A stretch of DNA of 64,000 nucleotides from Nitrospira sp. (GTDB lineage Bacteria > Nitrospirota > Nitrospiria > Nitrospirales > Nitrospiraceae), in NCBI GenBank assembly GCA_036984305.1, contig BQWY01000001.1:1-64000 (forward strand), written 5' to 3'. The notes beneath the pieces were generated by a model, which saw only the letters and a program-made list of their open reading frames with translations, made no database searches and was not told the origin of the DNA. Each line of letters opens with the position of its first letter. Position 1 is the first letter of the stretch. A program made the translations under genes and the position numbers. Below, piece after piece: positions 36,533 through 44,943 of this stretch.

Positions 36533-38779
36533 ATGCGGTTGTCTCTCCGGTTCATCCTGCCGTTGGCCGTCGTACTTGCGCTCCTAGCCTATGCCGTTAT
36601 TCCGCTGGTCGACCGGTTTACGCTGAAGTGGTTCGTTCGGGATCTGGATAGTCGTTCCAGTCTCATTGCACGTACGATGGAGCCCGCCCTGACCGATCTG
36701 CTCAGCTCCGCCTCTTCGTCGAAGCTCCTCTCGTATTTTCACCGGGTCATTCAGGATGAGCAATTGTACGCGATGGGGTTTTGCGATACGGAAAATCAGC
36801 TGCTCTACAAGACCATCACGTTCCCTGAGGTGGTAGGATGCCCTGGATTGGGCCCGCAATCTCAGGAGTCAACCTTTACGATCCGGCTCTCGCGAGGGCC
36901 AGTGCACGTGGCCTCGGTGCCCATGGAGTCGGGCGGCCGGAAGCTCGGTTCCATTGTGATGGTTCATGACATGAGTTGGGTCGAGCGACGGAGCAGCGAT
37001 ACCAAATGGTACCTCTTCTATTTGTTCGTGATGATTGGCGGCCTCATCTCGCTGGTCACCGTGCTCGTCGCCCACTTGAGCTGGCGAGGATGGATTACCG
37101 GGGTACGCGCGCTGATGCGAGGAGAAGGATTACTGAGTCCTCTCACCCAAGGGCAAGCTGCTGAGCTGCAGCCGGTTGCGCAGGATCTGCGTGCGCTCCT
37201 GCAGGAGCTTGAATCCGACCGGCGCATGCGTGACGAGGGTCAGGTGAGTTGGTCGCCGGCCGCATTGCGGACGATCTTGCGCGAACATTTGGCGGGGGAT
37301 GAAATCCTGATCGTGTCGAACCGGCAGCCGTATATCCATAATTGGCGGAACGGCAAGATCGACGTGCAGATGCCCGCCAGCGGATTGGTCACGGCACTCG
37401 AACCTGTCATGCGTGCCTGCTCGGGTGTCTGGATCGCCCATGGCAACGGCTCGGCTGATCGGGACGTGGTGGACTCCCGCGATCACATCCGTGTGCCGCC
37501 GGAGTCGCCCTCCTATGACATTCGCCGAGTGTGGATGTCTGCGGATGAAGAGATGGGCTACTACTACGGCTTTGCCAACGAAGGGCTATGGCCCCTCTGC
37601 CACGTGGCGCACGTGCGGCCGGTCTTCCGATCCTCCGACTGGAAGCGGTACGTCGACATCAACGAGCGCTTCGCGCGGGCGGTGCATGAAGAGGCCAAGA
37701 CCGACAATCCGGTCATCCTCGTTCAGGATTACCACTTTGCCCTGCTTCCTAAAATGATCCGTGACCGCCTCCCGCATGCGACGATTATTACCTTTTGGCA
37801 CATCCCCTGGCCCAACGGCGAACTCTACGGCATTTGTCCCTGGCAGGAGGAAATTCTGGAGGGGTTGCTCGGAAGCAGCATTTTGGGGTTTCATACCCGG
37901 GTCCACTGCAATAATTTCCTGGATTCCGTCGATCGGTTCCTCGAGGCTCGGATAGACCGTCATAGTTCCACGATCTCGTACGGCGGCAAGCTCACGGCTG
38001 TCAACCCGTACCCCATTTCGATCGAGTGGCCCAGCCGTTGGGCGAGCACCGCCCATCCCATCGAGGAGTGCCGCGCACACGTCCGGTCGGTCAATGAAAT
38101 CGCGCCGGCTCTCAAAGTGGCATTGGGCGTTGACCGGCTGGACTACACGAAAGGTATCCTTGAGCGATTGATGGCGGTCGAGCGGCTCCTCGAATTGCAA
38201 CCGGAATGGGTCGGCCGATTCACCTTTGTACAGATCGCCGCGCCCAGTCGGGTGATCATCGACCAGTACCAACACTTCAACGCGCAAGTGAGGGCGCTTG
38301 CAGACTCGATCAACCGCCGCTATGGTGGCGATGACTACCGGCCGGTCGTGCTCAAGATCGAGCACCATGAACCGGCCGACATATATACGTATTACAGAGG
38401 GGTCGACCTCTGCCTGGTGACTAGCCTTCACGATGGAATGAACTTGGTGGCGAAGGAATTTATCTCCTCGCGAGACGACGAACAGGGCGTGCTGATTCTC
38501 AGTCAATTCACCGGCGCCGCCCGTGAATTGCCCGAGGCCTTGGTCGTCAATCCGTACGACATCGACCAGAGCGCGACGGCGCTCCACCTGGCCCTGACCA
38601 TGTCGGCCTCCGAACAGCGGGCGCGCATGCGCAGCATGCGAAACCTGATTCAGGAATTCAATGTGTACCGGTGGGCGGGCCGCATGTTGATCGATGCCGC
38701 CCGCATGCGGCAACGTCGGCGCGTGCTCGAGAAAGTGAGCCGTACCGCGTCTCTGCACGATGCGGGTCCCTGGCGATGA
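36533..38779 (+). CDS. otsA: Membrane-anchored trehalose-6-phosphate synthase
   Basis: A 748-residue protein joining a sensor-like membrane module to a GT20 trehalose-6-phosphate synthase. Residues about 5-24 and 162-186 are transmembrane; between them lies an approximately 135-residue periplasmic domain, and after the second helix a short HAMP-like linker (RALMRGEGLLSPLTQGQAAE). From about residue 258 the glycosyltransferase starts: ILIVSNRQPYIHNW, SGLVTALEPVM, WIAHGNG, VQDYHFALLPKMI and FWHIPWP, with later LGVDRLDYTKGI and DGMNLVAKEF. Standard OtsA is near 460 residues and soluble. otsB overlaps by 4 bp. Confidence 0.92.
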   Translation: MRLSLRFILPLAVVLALLAYAVIPLVDRFTLKWFVRDLDSRSSLIARTMEPALTDLLSSASSSKLLSYFHRVIQDEQLYAMGFCDTENQLLYKTITFPEVVGCPGLGPQSQESTFTIRLSRGPVHVASVPMESGGRKLGSIVMVHDMSWVERRSSDTKWYLFYLFVMIGGLISLVTVLVAHLSWRGWITGVRALMRGEGLLSPLTQGQAAELQPVAQDLRALLQELESDRRMRDEGQVSWSPAALRTILREHLAGDEILIVSNRQPYIHNWRNGKIDVQMPASGLVTALEPVMRACSGVWIAHGNGSADRDVVDSRDHIRVPPESPSYDIRRVWMSADEEMGYYYGFANEGLWPLCHVAHVRPVFRSSDWKRYVDINERFARAVHEEAKTDNPVILVQDYHFALLPKMIRDRLPHATIITFWHIPWPNGELYGICPWQEEILEGLLGSSILGFHTRVHCNNFLDSVDRFLEARIDRHSSTISYGGKLTAVNPYPISIEWPSRWASTAHPIEECRAHVRSVNEIAPALKVALGVDRLDYTKGILERLMAVERLLELQPEWVGRFTFVQIAAPSRVIIDQYQHFNAQVRALADSINRRYGGDDYRPVVLKIEHHEPADIYTYYRGVDLCLVTSLHDGMNLVAKEFISSRDDEQGVLILSQFTGAARELPEALVVNPYDIDQSATALHLALTMSASEQRARMRSMRNLIQEFNVYRWAGRMLIDAARMRQRRRVLEKVSRTASLHDAGPWR

Positions 38780-39561
38780 AGTATTTATTGTCGGACGAGG
38801 GTCGGGCGCGGCTGGCGGAGCTCACGAAGCGGCCGGCGTTGTACGCGTTCGATTTCGACGGGACGCTGGCTCGAATCGTCAGGGAGCGACAGGCCGCGCG
38901 GTTGGCGCCGGATGTCCGGCGCTGGCTCAGCGCATTGGGTCGGTTGGTCCCGACGGCCGTCGTGTCTGGGCGGTCGCTTGCCGACCTCCGCCTTCGAGTC
39001 GGGGAGGAAATCCCCTATCTCATCGGCAACCACGGCATGGAAGCGCCGGACACCGCTCCGGAGGTTCGGCTGCACGCCATTCAGGTGTGCCAGGGTTGGA
39101 AGCAGCAACTCGAAGGGGAAGCGGCGTCCCAATTGTCCGACGTCGGCGTCCAAGTCGAAGACAAAGGCTTTTCGCTCACGTTCCACTATCGCCTGTCCGC
39201 CCAAAAGCCAAGGGCCCGAAGCTTGCTGTTCCAATGGGTGGCGCGGTTGACACCTTCGCCACGGCTGGTGCTCGGCAAGGCAGTCGTCAATGCCGTGCCG
39301 CCCGGCATGCCCCACAAGGGCTCCGCACTGGAGTCGCTGATCGACCGTGCAGAGGTCGAACAAGCCCTCTACGTCGGCGACGACGATACCGATGAGGATG
39401 TCTTCACGCTTCCCGATACGAGAATTCTGTCCGTTCGTGTGGGTATCAAGCAGACTTCGCATGCGCACTACTATCTGCGGTCTCAGGCAGAAATGACCAC
39501 GTTGCTCCAAGAATTGGTCGTCACGCTCGAATCGGCCGGGTCACACCAAAACGTCGGATAG
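38776..39561 (+). CDS. otsB: Trehalose-6-phosphate phosphatase
   Basis: A 261-residue HAD-family phosphatase that releases trehalose. The nucleophile motif is FDFDGTLARIV, motif II is AVVSGRSLADLR with IGNHGMEA, and the metal-binding motif is ALYVGDDDTDEDVF. Length and the closing VRVGIKQTSHAHYYL suit OtsB. Its ATG overlaps the otsA stop by four bases (ATGA), a classic coupled pair. Together they make trehalose from UDP-glucose and glucose-6-phosphate. Confidence 0.94.
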   Translation: MKYLLSDEGRARLAELTKRPALYAFDFDGTLARIVRERQAARLAPDVRRWLSALGRLVPTAVVSGRSLADLRLRVGEEIPYLIGNHGMEAPDTAPEVRLHAIQVCQGWKQQLEGEAASQLSDVGVQVEDKGFSLTFHYRLSAQKPRARSLLFQWVARLTPSPRLVLGKAVVNAVPPGMPHKGSALESLIDRAEVEQALYVGDDDTDEDVFTLPDTRILSVRVGIKQTSHAHYYLRSQAEMTTLLQELVVTLESAGSHQNVG

Positions 39562-39715
39562 CTAGAAGTTCGGCTGGATGCCGGGAATCCGGATGAGCAG
39601 CCTCACCTGTCGGGAGGGCGGCTCTATCTTGCTTGCGGTTGCCACGAAGCTGAGCCGATCGATCGCGCGCCTCGCTGCTCCCGAATGCAGCCATCTGGAA
39701 TAGGGACGCTCGACC

Positions 39716-40603
39716 ATGCAGAGTTTCATCCGCACGTCGGTCATCGGGCTGCTGGCACTGTGCGGGACGGGGATGGCCGATGGGCAAACGTTCGAAGGGG
39801 TAGTCCATGTGACAGTGACCGACCGCGATGGTTCTCGGATGAAGATGAACTGGATGATCAAGGATCAACGCGCCAGAATAGAAATGGTCGTCCCTGGGGA
39901 GAAGACCCGCTCCATCATTGTGAATGCACAGACGCACACGATGATCATACCAATCCCCGAGCGGAAGGCGTATATGGAAGCGACGACGGACGTCGCCGGA
40001 CCGGGTGCCGTCCGCGACGCGCTCAAGGACACACGGGTCGAGCGCACGGGAAAGTCAGACCGGGTGGCCGGGTATCCCTGCGAAATCTGGCTGGTGAGAA
40101 ACATTCGGACGAAGAGAACCGAGCATGAGATTTGTGTTTCGAAGGGGTTCGGGCGGGCAGCCAGCGTCTGGCTGGACCCCAAGGACCTCCAGCGGGGCCC
40201 GCAGCCGGCTTGGCTGAAGCAACTCGTCGATGAAGGGGGATTCGGTCTCCGGTCGATGAGCTTCGACGAAACCGGCGATGCAACGAGTCGGATGGAGGTC
40301 GTTGAGATCGAGAAAAAGACGGTGGACGCCGGGATGTTTACCGTCCCGTCCGATTGGACCAAACAGGACCTTCCCGCCATGCAGGACAACATGAAGGCCA
40401 TGCAGCAAGGCCTGAAGAGCGGACAGGATCGGCCGGGCAAGCCCAGTGGTCAAGGGGATCTCCCGCACGCGATTCAGGAAATGCAAAGACGCCAGGCCGA
40501 GCGGGAACAGAAGGAAACAACTGCGGGCGAGCCGCCCCCCGATCTCAACGAAGCCGTGAAGAAACTGGAAGAGATGCTCAAGCAACGAAAGAGCGCGGAG
40601 TAA
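39716..40603 (+). CDS. Secreted DUF4412-like protein 1
   Basis: A 295-residue protein with a signal peptide (about residues 1-23, ending MADGQ). Residues 25-210 look like a DUF4412/outer-membrane lipoprotein-sorting fold: FEGVVHVTVTDRDGSRMKMNW, IEMVVPGEK, KSDRVAGYPCEIW and KKTVDAGMFTVPSDW. The C-terminal 85 residues are charged and helical (KAMQQGLKSGQ, QRRQAEREQKE). The role of the family is unknown. It lies one base from the next gene, which is a paralogue. Confidence 0.75.
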   Translation: MQSFIRTSVIGLLALCGTGMADGQTFEGVVHVTVTDRDGSRMKMNWMIKDQRARIEMVVPGEKTRSIIVNAQTHTMIIPIPERKAYMEATTDVAGPGAVRDALKDTRVERTGKSDRVAGYPCEIWLVRNIRTKRTEHEICVSKGFGRAASVWLDPKDLQRGPQPAWLKQLVDEGGFGLRSMSFDETGDATSRMEVVEIEKKTVDAGMFTVPSDWTKQDLPAMQDNMKAMQQGLKSGQDRPGKPSGQGDLPHAIQEMQRRQAEREQKETTAGEPPPDLNEAVKKLEEMLKQRKSAE

Positions 40604-41322
40604 TGGCGATTCAGGGAGGCCGGCCGGTCCCGCGCGCCGCGCGGGTGGCTGTCGCGACGACGCTGGTCGGCGCGCTCGCGATGTGGCTCGGCCCATCCTA
40701 CGCCGATGCATTTGAAGGCACGATCACCATAGAGGATAACTCGGAAGACGAGATGGCGATACAACGGTATTCCTTCAAAGGTGAGCGGTTGCGCGTGGAG
40801 GACGTGAGCCCGAATGCGGACGGTGGGGCGGTGATTTTCGATGGCAAGATGCGTACAGGGTTCGTGATCGACACTGATGAGCAAGTCTATATCCCGTTCG
40901 CCTGGGATACCAAAACTCCGGACGAACTGAAGCAGGACAGTGCGGATTTGGTGGTGACGAAGACCGGTAAGCACGACAAGGTGGCGGGGCGAACGTGCGA
41001 CGTGTATCTCCAACGAGACAAGGTCGACGGCAGTACGGTAGAATTTTGCCTCGGCAAGGGGCTGGCGAATGCTGCACTCGTCGGCTTGGTGAACGGGGAC
41101 GCTGTCCCCACGTCCCCGCTGCCGGCCTGGCTCGTGGAAAGGACGGGAGAGGGGTTGTTTCCCCTGCGCGGGATCGAACGGACGCGGACAGGGAAGGAAG
41201 TCTCGCGGTTCGAAGCGACGAAAATCGAGTCGAAGCGGCTCGATGATCGGCTCTTTTCCCCGCCGGTTGGATTTACTCGGTTGAATGTGGATCAAGCAGG
41301 ACGGAGCCCTTCTACCCGGTAG
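40603..41322 (+). CDS. Secreted DUF4412-like protein 2
   Basis: A 239-residue paralogue of the preceding gene: N-terminal signal (residues about 1-36, ending SYADA), FEGTITIEDNSEDEM, DGKMRTGFVIDTDEQVY, TKTGKHDKVAGRTCDVYL and ESKRLDDRLFSPPVGF. It lacks the helical tail. The shared K-x-D-K/R-V-A-G-x-x-C motif aligns the two. The start ATG shares one base with the stop of the upstream gene, so they are translated together. Confidence 0.75.
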   Translation: MAIQGGRPVPRAARVAVATTLVGALAMWLGPSYADAFEGTITIEDNSEDEMAIQRYSFKGERLRVEDVSPNADGGAVIFDGKMRTGFVIDTDEQVYIPFAWDTKTPDELKQDSADLVVTKTGKHDKVAGRTCDVYLQRDKVDGSTVEFCLGKGLANAALVGLVNGDAVPTSPLPAWLVERTGEGLFPLRGIERTRTGKEVSRFEATKIESKRLDDRLFSPPVGFTRLNVDQAGRSPSTR

Positions 41323-41384
41323 GGGAGCCCTCAACCGGCGGGCCGGACAGGACCGCTGTCCCCATTTGAAGCAGGAGCCCGAGC

Positions 41385-42209
41385 ATGACGCTGCGCGCCT
41401 ATCGCATCAAGCCCAACTCGAAACTGCAACTCAAGAAGTTCGATCCCTCCGAGACCGGTCCCTACAAGAAGACGGATCGGGACAAGAAGCGCGTGAAAGC
41501 CAAGACGGAATCGGCTATCAGGCGCATCCGCGGGCTGCAGGAGCGGCTGTACGCCAGCGGACAACGGGCGTTCCTGCTTGTGCTGCAGGGCATGGACACG
41601 AGCGGGAAGGACAGCACGATCAAGCACGTCATGTCCGGAGTGAATCCCCAAGGCTGCCGAGTGGCCAGCTTCAAGGCGCCGTCCACACGGGAGATGGCGC
41701 ACGACTTTCTGTGGCGCATTCATCAGGCCGTTCCACCCAAAGGGTACATTGGCATTTTCAATCGGTCCCACTATGAAGATGTGCTCATTACGCGGGTGCA
41801 CGGTCTGATCTCCGACAAGGTGGCCAGGCGACGGTTCGAACAGATCCGGGAATTCGAGGAGATGTTGTACGAAAATGGGACCGCCATCGTGAAAGTCTTT
41901 CTCTATCTTTCGAAAGAGGAACAGCGGCGGCGGTTGGAGGCCCGCGTTCAGGACCCGGACAAGCGATGGAAATTCTCGTTGGGCGATCTCGAAGAACGTA
42001 AACTGTGGGACGACTATATGACGGCTTTTGAAGACGTGATCTCCGACACGAGCACCGAGCATGCGCCCTGGTACGTCATCCCTGCCGATCGCAAATGGTA
42101 CCGGAACCTGCTGGTTGCGCAAATTGTCGAGAGCACGCTCGCGGCCATGAAACTCAAACGGCCCAAGCCCGCGGCGGACGTGGATTGGGATCGACTGCAG
42201 ATCGAATGA
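41385..42209 (+). CDS. ppk2: Polyphosphate kinase 2 family protein
   Basis: A 274-residue PPK2 enzyme, which uses polyphosphate to phosphorylate nucleotides (or the reverse). Walker A is LVLQGMDTSGKDS, the lid region includes GVNPQGCRVASFK and FLWRIHQAVPPKG, and the Walker B region reads IGIFNRSHYEDVLITRVHG, resembling class II/III enzymes that act on AMP or ADP. The final YVIPADRKWYRNLLVAQIV is characteristic. GCAGGAG precedes ATG 41385. It overlaps the following TPR gene by 4 bp. Its exact nucleotide preference cannot be read from sequence. Confidence 0.92.
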   Translation: MTLRAYRIKPNSKLQLKKFDPSETGPYKKTDRDKKRVKAKTESAIRRIRGLQERLYASGQRAFLLVLQGMDTSGKDSTIKHVMSGVNPQGCRVASFKAPSTREMAHDFLWRIHQAVPPKGYIGIFNRSHYEDVLITRVHGLISDKVARRRFEQIREFEEMLYENGTAIVKVFLYLSKEEQRRRLEARVQDPDKRWKFSLGDLEERKLWDDYMTAFEDVISDTSTEHAPWYVIPADRKWYRNLLVAQIVESTLAAMKLKRPKPAADVDWDRLQIE

Positions 42210-43885
42210 ACTGCACAGGGTGCTCGAGGTGGTCCCGTGTCGGCTACCGCTCGATTGCGCTTTCAATGTCAGTTCTGGTACTGCTCGCCCCTGCGGCCTG
42301 GAGCGTCGACGGAAAGAGCCCATCGAATTCGACTCGGCCGGGATTGAGGAAGAATCTCGGAACGCACCACCTTCCAATCACCACACGTTCTAAACGGGCC
42401 CAGCAATACTTCGATCAAGGTCTTCGGTTGGCCTACGCCTTCAACCACGGAGAGGCGATTCGTTCGTTTGAGGAAGCGTTGCGCCACGACCCGACAGCCG
42501 GGATGGCCTACTGGGGAATCGCCTATTCACTGGGTCCCAATCTCCATGCGGGAATGTCCGCATCCCAGGAGCGACGTGCCGTCCAGGCCATTCGGAAGGC
42601 CACTGCGCTCGCCAAGCGGCTCAGCGCGCGGGAGCGGGATTATGTTGCGGCGCTCTCCTATCGATATTCGGAGGAGCCAGGCAACCATCGCCAGGTGCTC
42701 GATGATAGATATGCGGATGCCATGCGCCTGCTCGCGCGCACATATTCGCGCGATCCGGATGCCGCGACGCTGTATGCCGAGGCGCTGATGATGCGAAGTC
42801 CAGGGGAATACTGGGCTCGGGATGGCCAGCCCAAACGGTTTACCGTGGAGATCATGTCGCTTCTCGAACGAGTCCTCAAGCAGAGGCCCAGTCACCCTGG
42901 AGCCTGTCACCTCTATATCCATGTCGTCGAAGCGTCGGAACATCCGGAGCGGGGGCTGGCATGTGGCGAGCGCTTGCCGAATGTGGCGCCGGGAGCGGGC
43001 CATCTCGTGCACATGCCGGCGCATGTGTATATGCGAATCGGGCGCTATGCAGAGGCCGTCGAGCGCGCGGTGCACGGGGCGCATGCGGACGCCGCTTATC
43101 TACGGGAAAAGGATGCGGATCAGTCCTATAGGATGTTCTCCTATGTGCATAATCTTCAGGTTCTGTGGGACGCATCCGCCATGGATGGAAGAAGCGGCCA
43201 GGCGAGCAAAGCCGCTGCCGAGCTGGCGAGAGCGATTTCTCCCGCCACCCAGTCGACGGGATCGGGAAGGGAAGCCCTGTGGACAGTCCCGATGATGGGT
43301 CACGTACGATTTGGTCGATGGGAAAAAGTGCTCAAGGAGCCCGCTCCACCGGACGGCTTCCGCTATACCATGGGAGTGCGTCATTTTGCGCGGGGCCTGG
43401 CGTACATGCGTATGGACCAGCTCGAGCGAGCGGACGAAGAACGTCGCCGGTTGGGGATCGTCATCGATGAAATGACCGACGAGCGCGTGGTGGGCATCAA
43501 CCCCGCCAAGACAATACTGGAAATCGCCGAGCATGTGTTGGTCGGAGAGCTCGCCGCAGTGCGTGACCAGGAGGAACTGGCCGTGCAGGCCCTCGAAGAA
43601 GCCGTCGCGATTGAAGACACCTTGAGATATGAAGAGCCGGCCACCTGGCCCCTGCCCGTGCGTCAAACACTGGGGGCAGTGCTCCTGTCGTTCGGGCGCG
43701 CGGCGGAAGCCGAGCAGCGGTATCGGGAAGACCTGCACCGTCACCCCCGCAACGGCTGGTCGCTGTATGGACTTGCGCAGGCCTTGAACGCCCAACGGAA
43801 GGCCGAGGCGGCGCGGACGATTGAGAAGGAGTTGAGGGCAGCATGGGCCCGATCGGATGTAAAGCTCTCCGGGTCCCGGTTCTGA
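42206..43885 (+). CDS. TPR-repeat secreted protein
   Basis: A 559-residue protein with an N-terminal signal segment (about residues 15-37, LSMSVLVLLAPAAWSV). TPR helices run through the mature part: AQQYFDQGLRLAYAFNHGEAI, MAYWGIAYSLGPNLHAG, and near the end RQTLGAVLLSFGRAAEAEQRY and GLAQALNAQRKAEAA. A conserved HLYIHVVEASEHPERGLA and HMPAHVYMRIGRYAEAV marks a widespread TPR family of unknown role. Its ATG overlaps the PPK2 stop, so the two are coupled; no functional link is known. Confidence 0.82.
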   Translation: MNCTGCSRWSRVGYRSIALSMSVLVLLAPAAWSVDGKSPSNSTRPGLRKNLGTHHLPITTRSKRAQQYFDQGLRLAYAFNHGEAIRSFEEALRHDPTAGMAYWGIAYSLGPNLHAGMSASQERRAVQAIRKATALAKRLSARERDYVAALSYRYSEEPGNHRQVLDDRYADAMRLLARTYSRDPDAATLYAEALMMRSPGEYWARDGQPKRFTVEIMSLLERVLKQRPSHPGACHLYIHVVEASEHPERGLACGERLPNVAPGAGHLVHMPAHVYMRIGRYAEAVERAVHGAHADAAYLREKDADQSYRMFSYVHNLQVLWDASAMDGRSGQASKAAAELARAISPATQSTGSGREALWTVPMMGHVRFGRWEKVLKEPAPPDGFRYTMGVRHFARGLAYMRMDQLERADEERRRLGIVIDEMTDERVVGINPAKTILEIAEHVLVGELAAVRDQEELAVQALEEAVAIEDTLRYEEPATWPLPVRQTLGAVLLSFGRAAEAEQRYREDLHRHPRNGWSLYGLAQALNAQRKAEAARTIEKELRAAWARSDVKLSGSRF

Positions 43886-43889
43886 CCAC

Positions 43890-43973
43890 CGTGACTCGTC
43901 GCTCGTCAACCGTCACTCGGGAAGAAGAGCCGCTTCGTCTGTCCGACCCGTTAAGGAGTGACGAATGTCATCT
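43890..43973. repeat. Inverted repeat, family A, copy 2
   Basis: The left part (43890-43920) has tandem GTCGCTCGTCAACCGTCACTC units; the right part (43957-43973) reads GAGTGACGAATGTCATC, in reverse complement again an ATTCGTCACTC unit. It sits exactly between two convergent genes, where it may act as a hairpin for both transcripts. Confidence 0.55.
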
Positions 43974-43987
43974 CCCCTGCCCCGCAG

Positions 43988-44656
43988 CTACATGAGCCGA
44001 TCGGGAAAGTCGGAGATGATGCCGTCCACGCCCATGGCTTTTGCGGTTTGAATGTCGGCTCTTTCATTCACGGTATAGACGAAGACACGAAGCGATTTCG
44101 CATGAAGGGCGGCAAGGAACGAAGGAGTCAAGCTTTCGAACGCCAGTCCCACATGTGTGGCTTGAGCATCCGTGGCAAACGCCGTCCGATTGACCGGGAT
44201 CGCCTCCATCAAGGCGAGGGTATATGCCTGTGGTTCCGCTCGCCGGATTTCGACGAGCTGGTCGTGGAGGAACGACGCATAAATGACGGGCCCGCTGAAT
44301 TGCGAGTCCCGCACGATTCGCACCATGTCGCGAGCGATCCCCTCCGCCTTCACTTCGATCATGACACCGGTCCGCCCAGAAGCAACGCGCAGGGCGTCGG
44401 CGAGCAAAGGAAGCGGGTGATTGCCGGCCGCCTTCAGCCTCCGCACGTCGTGCCAGGTGAGATCGGCGATGCGGCCATGGCCGTTGGTGGTTCGGTCGAC
44501 GGTTGCATCGTGCAGGAGTACCAACTCCCCGTCCTGCGTCGGTTGCACGTCGAATTCGACCATGTGCGCGTGGAGGGCAATGCCTTTTTCGATGGCAGCC
44601 AGTGTATTTTCGGGCTCGTGTCCCCGGGCGCCACGATGACCGATTCGTAGGATCAT
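43988..44656 (-). CDS. ugpQ: Glycerophosphodiester phosphodiesterase
   Basis: A 222-residue GDPD of the short cytoplasmic (UgpQ) type, which hydrolyses glycerophosphodiesters to glycerol-3-phosphate and alcohol. Core motifs are RIGHRGARGHEPENTLAAI with the two catalytic histidines (HRGA and LLHDATVDRTTNG), VEFDVQPTQDGELVLLHD (metal ligands) and IEVKAEG. There is no signal peptide. The start overlaps the stop of the small upstream open frame by four bases. Confidence 0.92.
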   Translation of the reverse strand: MILRIGHRGARGHEPENTLAAIEKGIALHAHMVEFDVQPTQDGELVLLHDATVDRTTNGHGRIADLTWHDVRRLKAAGNHPLPLLADALRVASGRTGVMIEVKAEGIARDMVRIVRDSQFSGPVIYASFLHDQLVEIRRAEPQAYTLALMEAIPVNRTAFATDAQATHVGLAFESLTPSFLAALHAKSLRVFVYTVNERADIQTAKAMGVDGIISDFPDRLM

Positions 44657-44943
44657 GCGAACCTCGGCTCGACGGCTCGGGCCAGATCATCCGGCTTGCG
44701 CCAGTGAAGGTCGAACAGAGTCTTGAAACTGGCAATCATGTGTTCGGCGGCCTCGATACCGGTAGCCAACCGGAATCGCGAAGAAGGGTTCGTGCCTTCC
44801 CGCCCTCTCTGAGACAGTCCACAAAGGCGGACATGTGTGTCGCGGTAATTCAGGAGAAATTCGTGGACTTCTGGACGGGCGTGGTACGCCCGGCGTTCAC
44901 ACGATAATGACTCTTTGCCAGCCTGGATCGTTTCGACGGGCAT
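44653..44943 (-). CDS. Hypothetical small protein, possibly a gene remnant
   Basis: A 96-residue frame whose stop overlaps the GDPD start (4 bp), which favours a real coupled gene. Yet no ribosome binding site precedes ATG 44943, and the first 60 residues are not protein-like in composition (RRAYHARPEVHEFLLNYRD, RLCGLSQRGREGTNP). The end, EAAEHMIASFKTLFDLHWRKP, looks genuine and helical. It may be the 3' part of a longer decayed gene; minus-strand frames continue upstream in a different phase to about 45285. Confidence 0.35.
   Translation of the reverse strand: MPVETIQAGKESLSCERRAYHARPEVHEFLLNYRDTHVRLCGLSQRGREGTNPSSRFRLATGIEAAEHMIASFKTLFDLHWRKPDDLARAVEPRFA

Noticed and set aside
37586-38758. 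390-residue minus-strand frame opposite otsA
   Set aside because: Antisense shadow; the plus strand encodes a clearly conserved enzyme.
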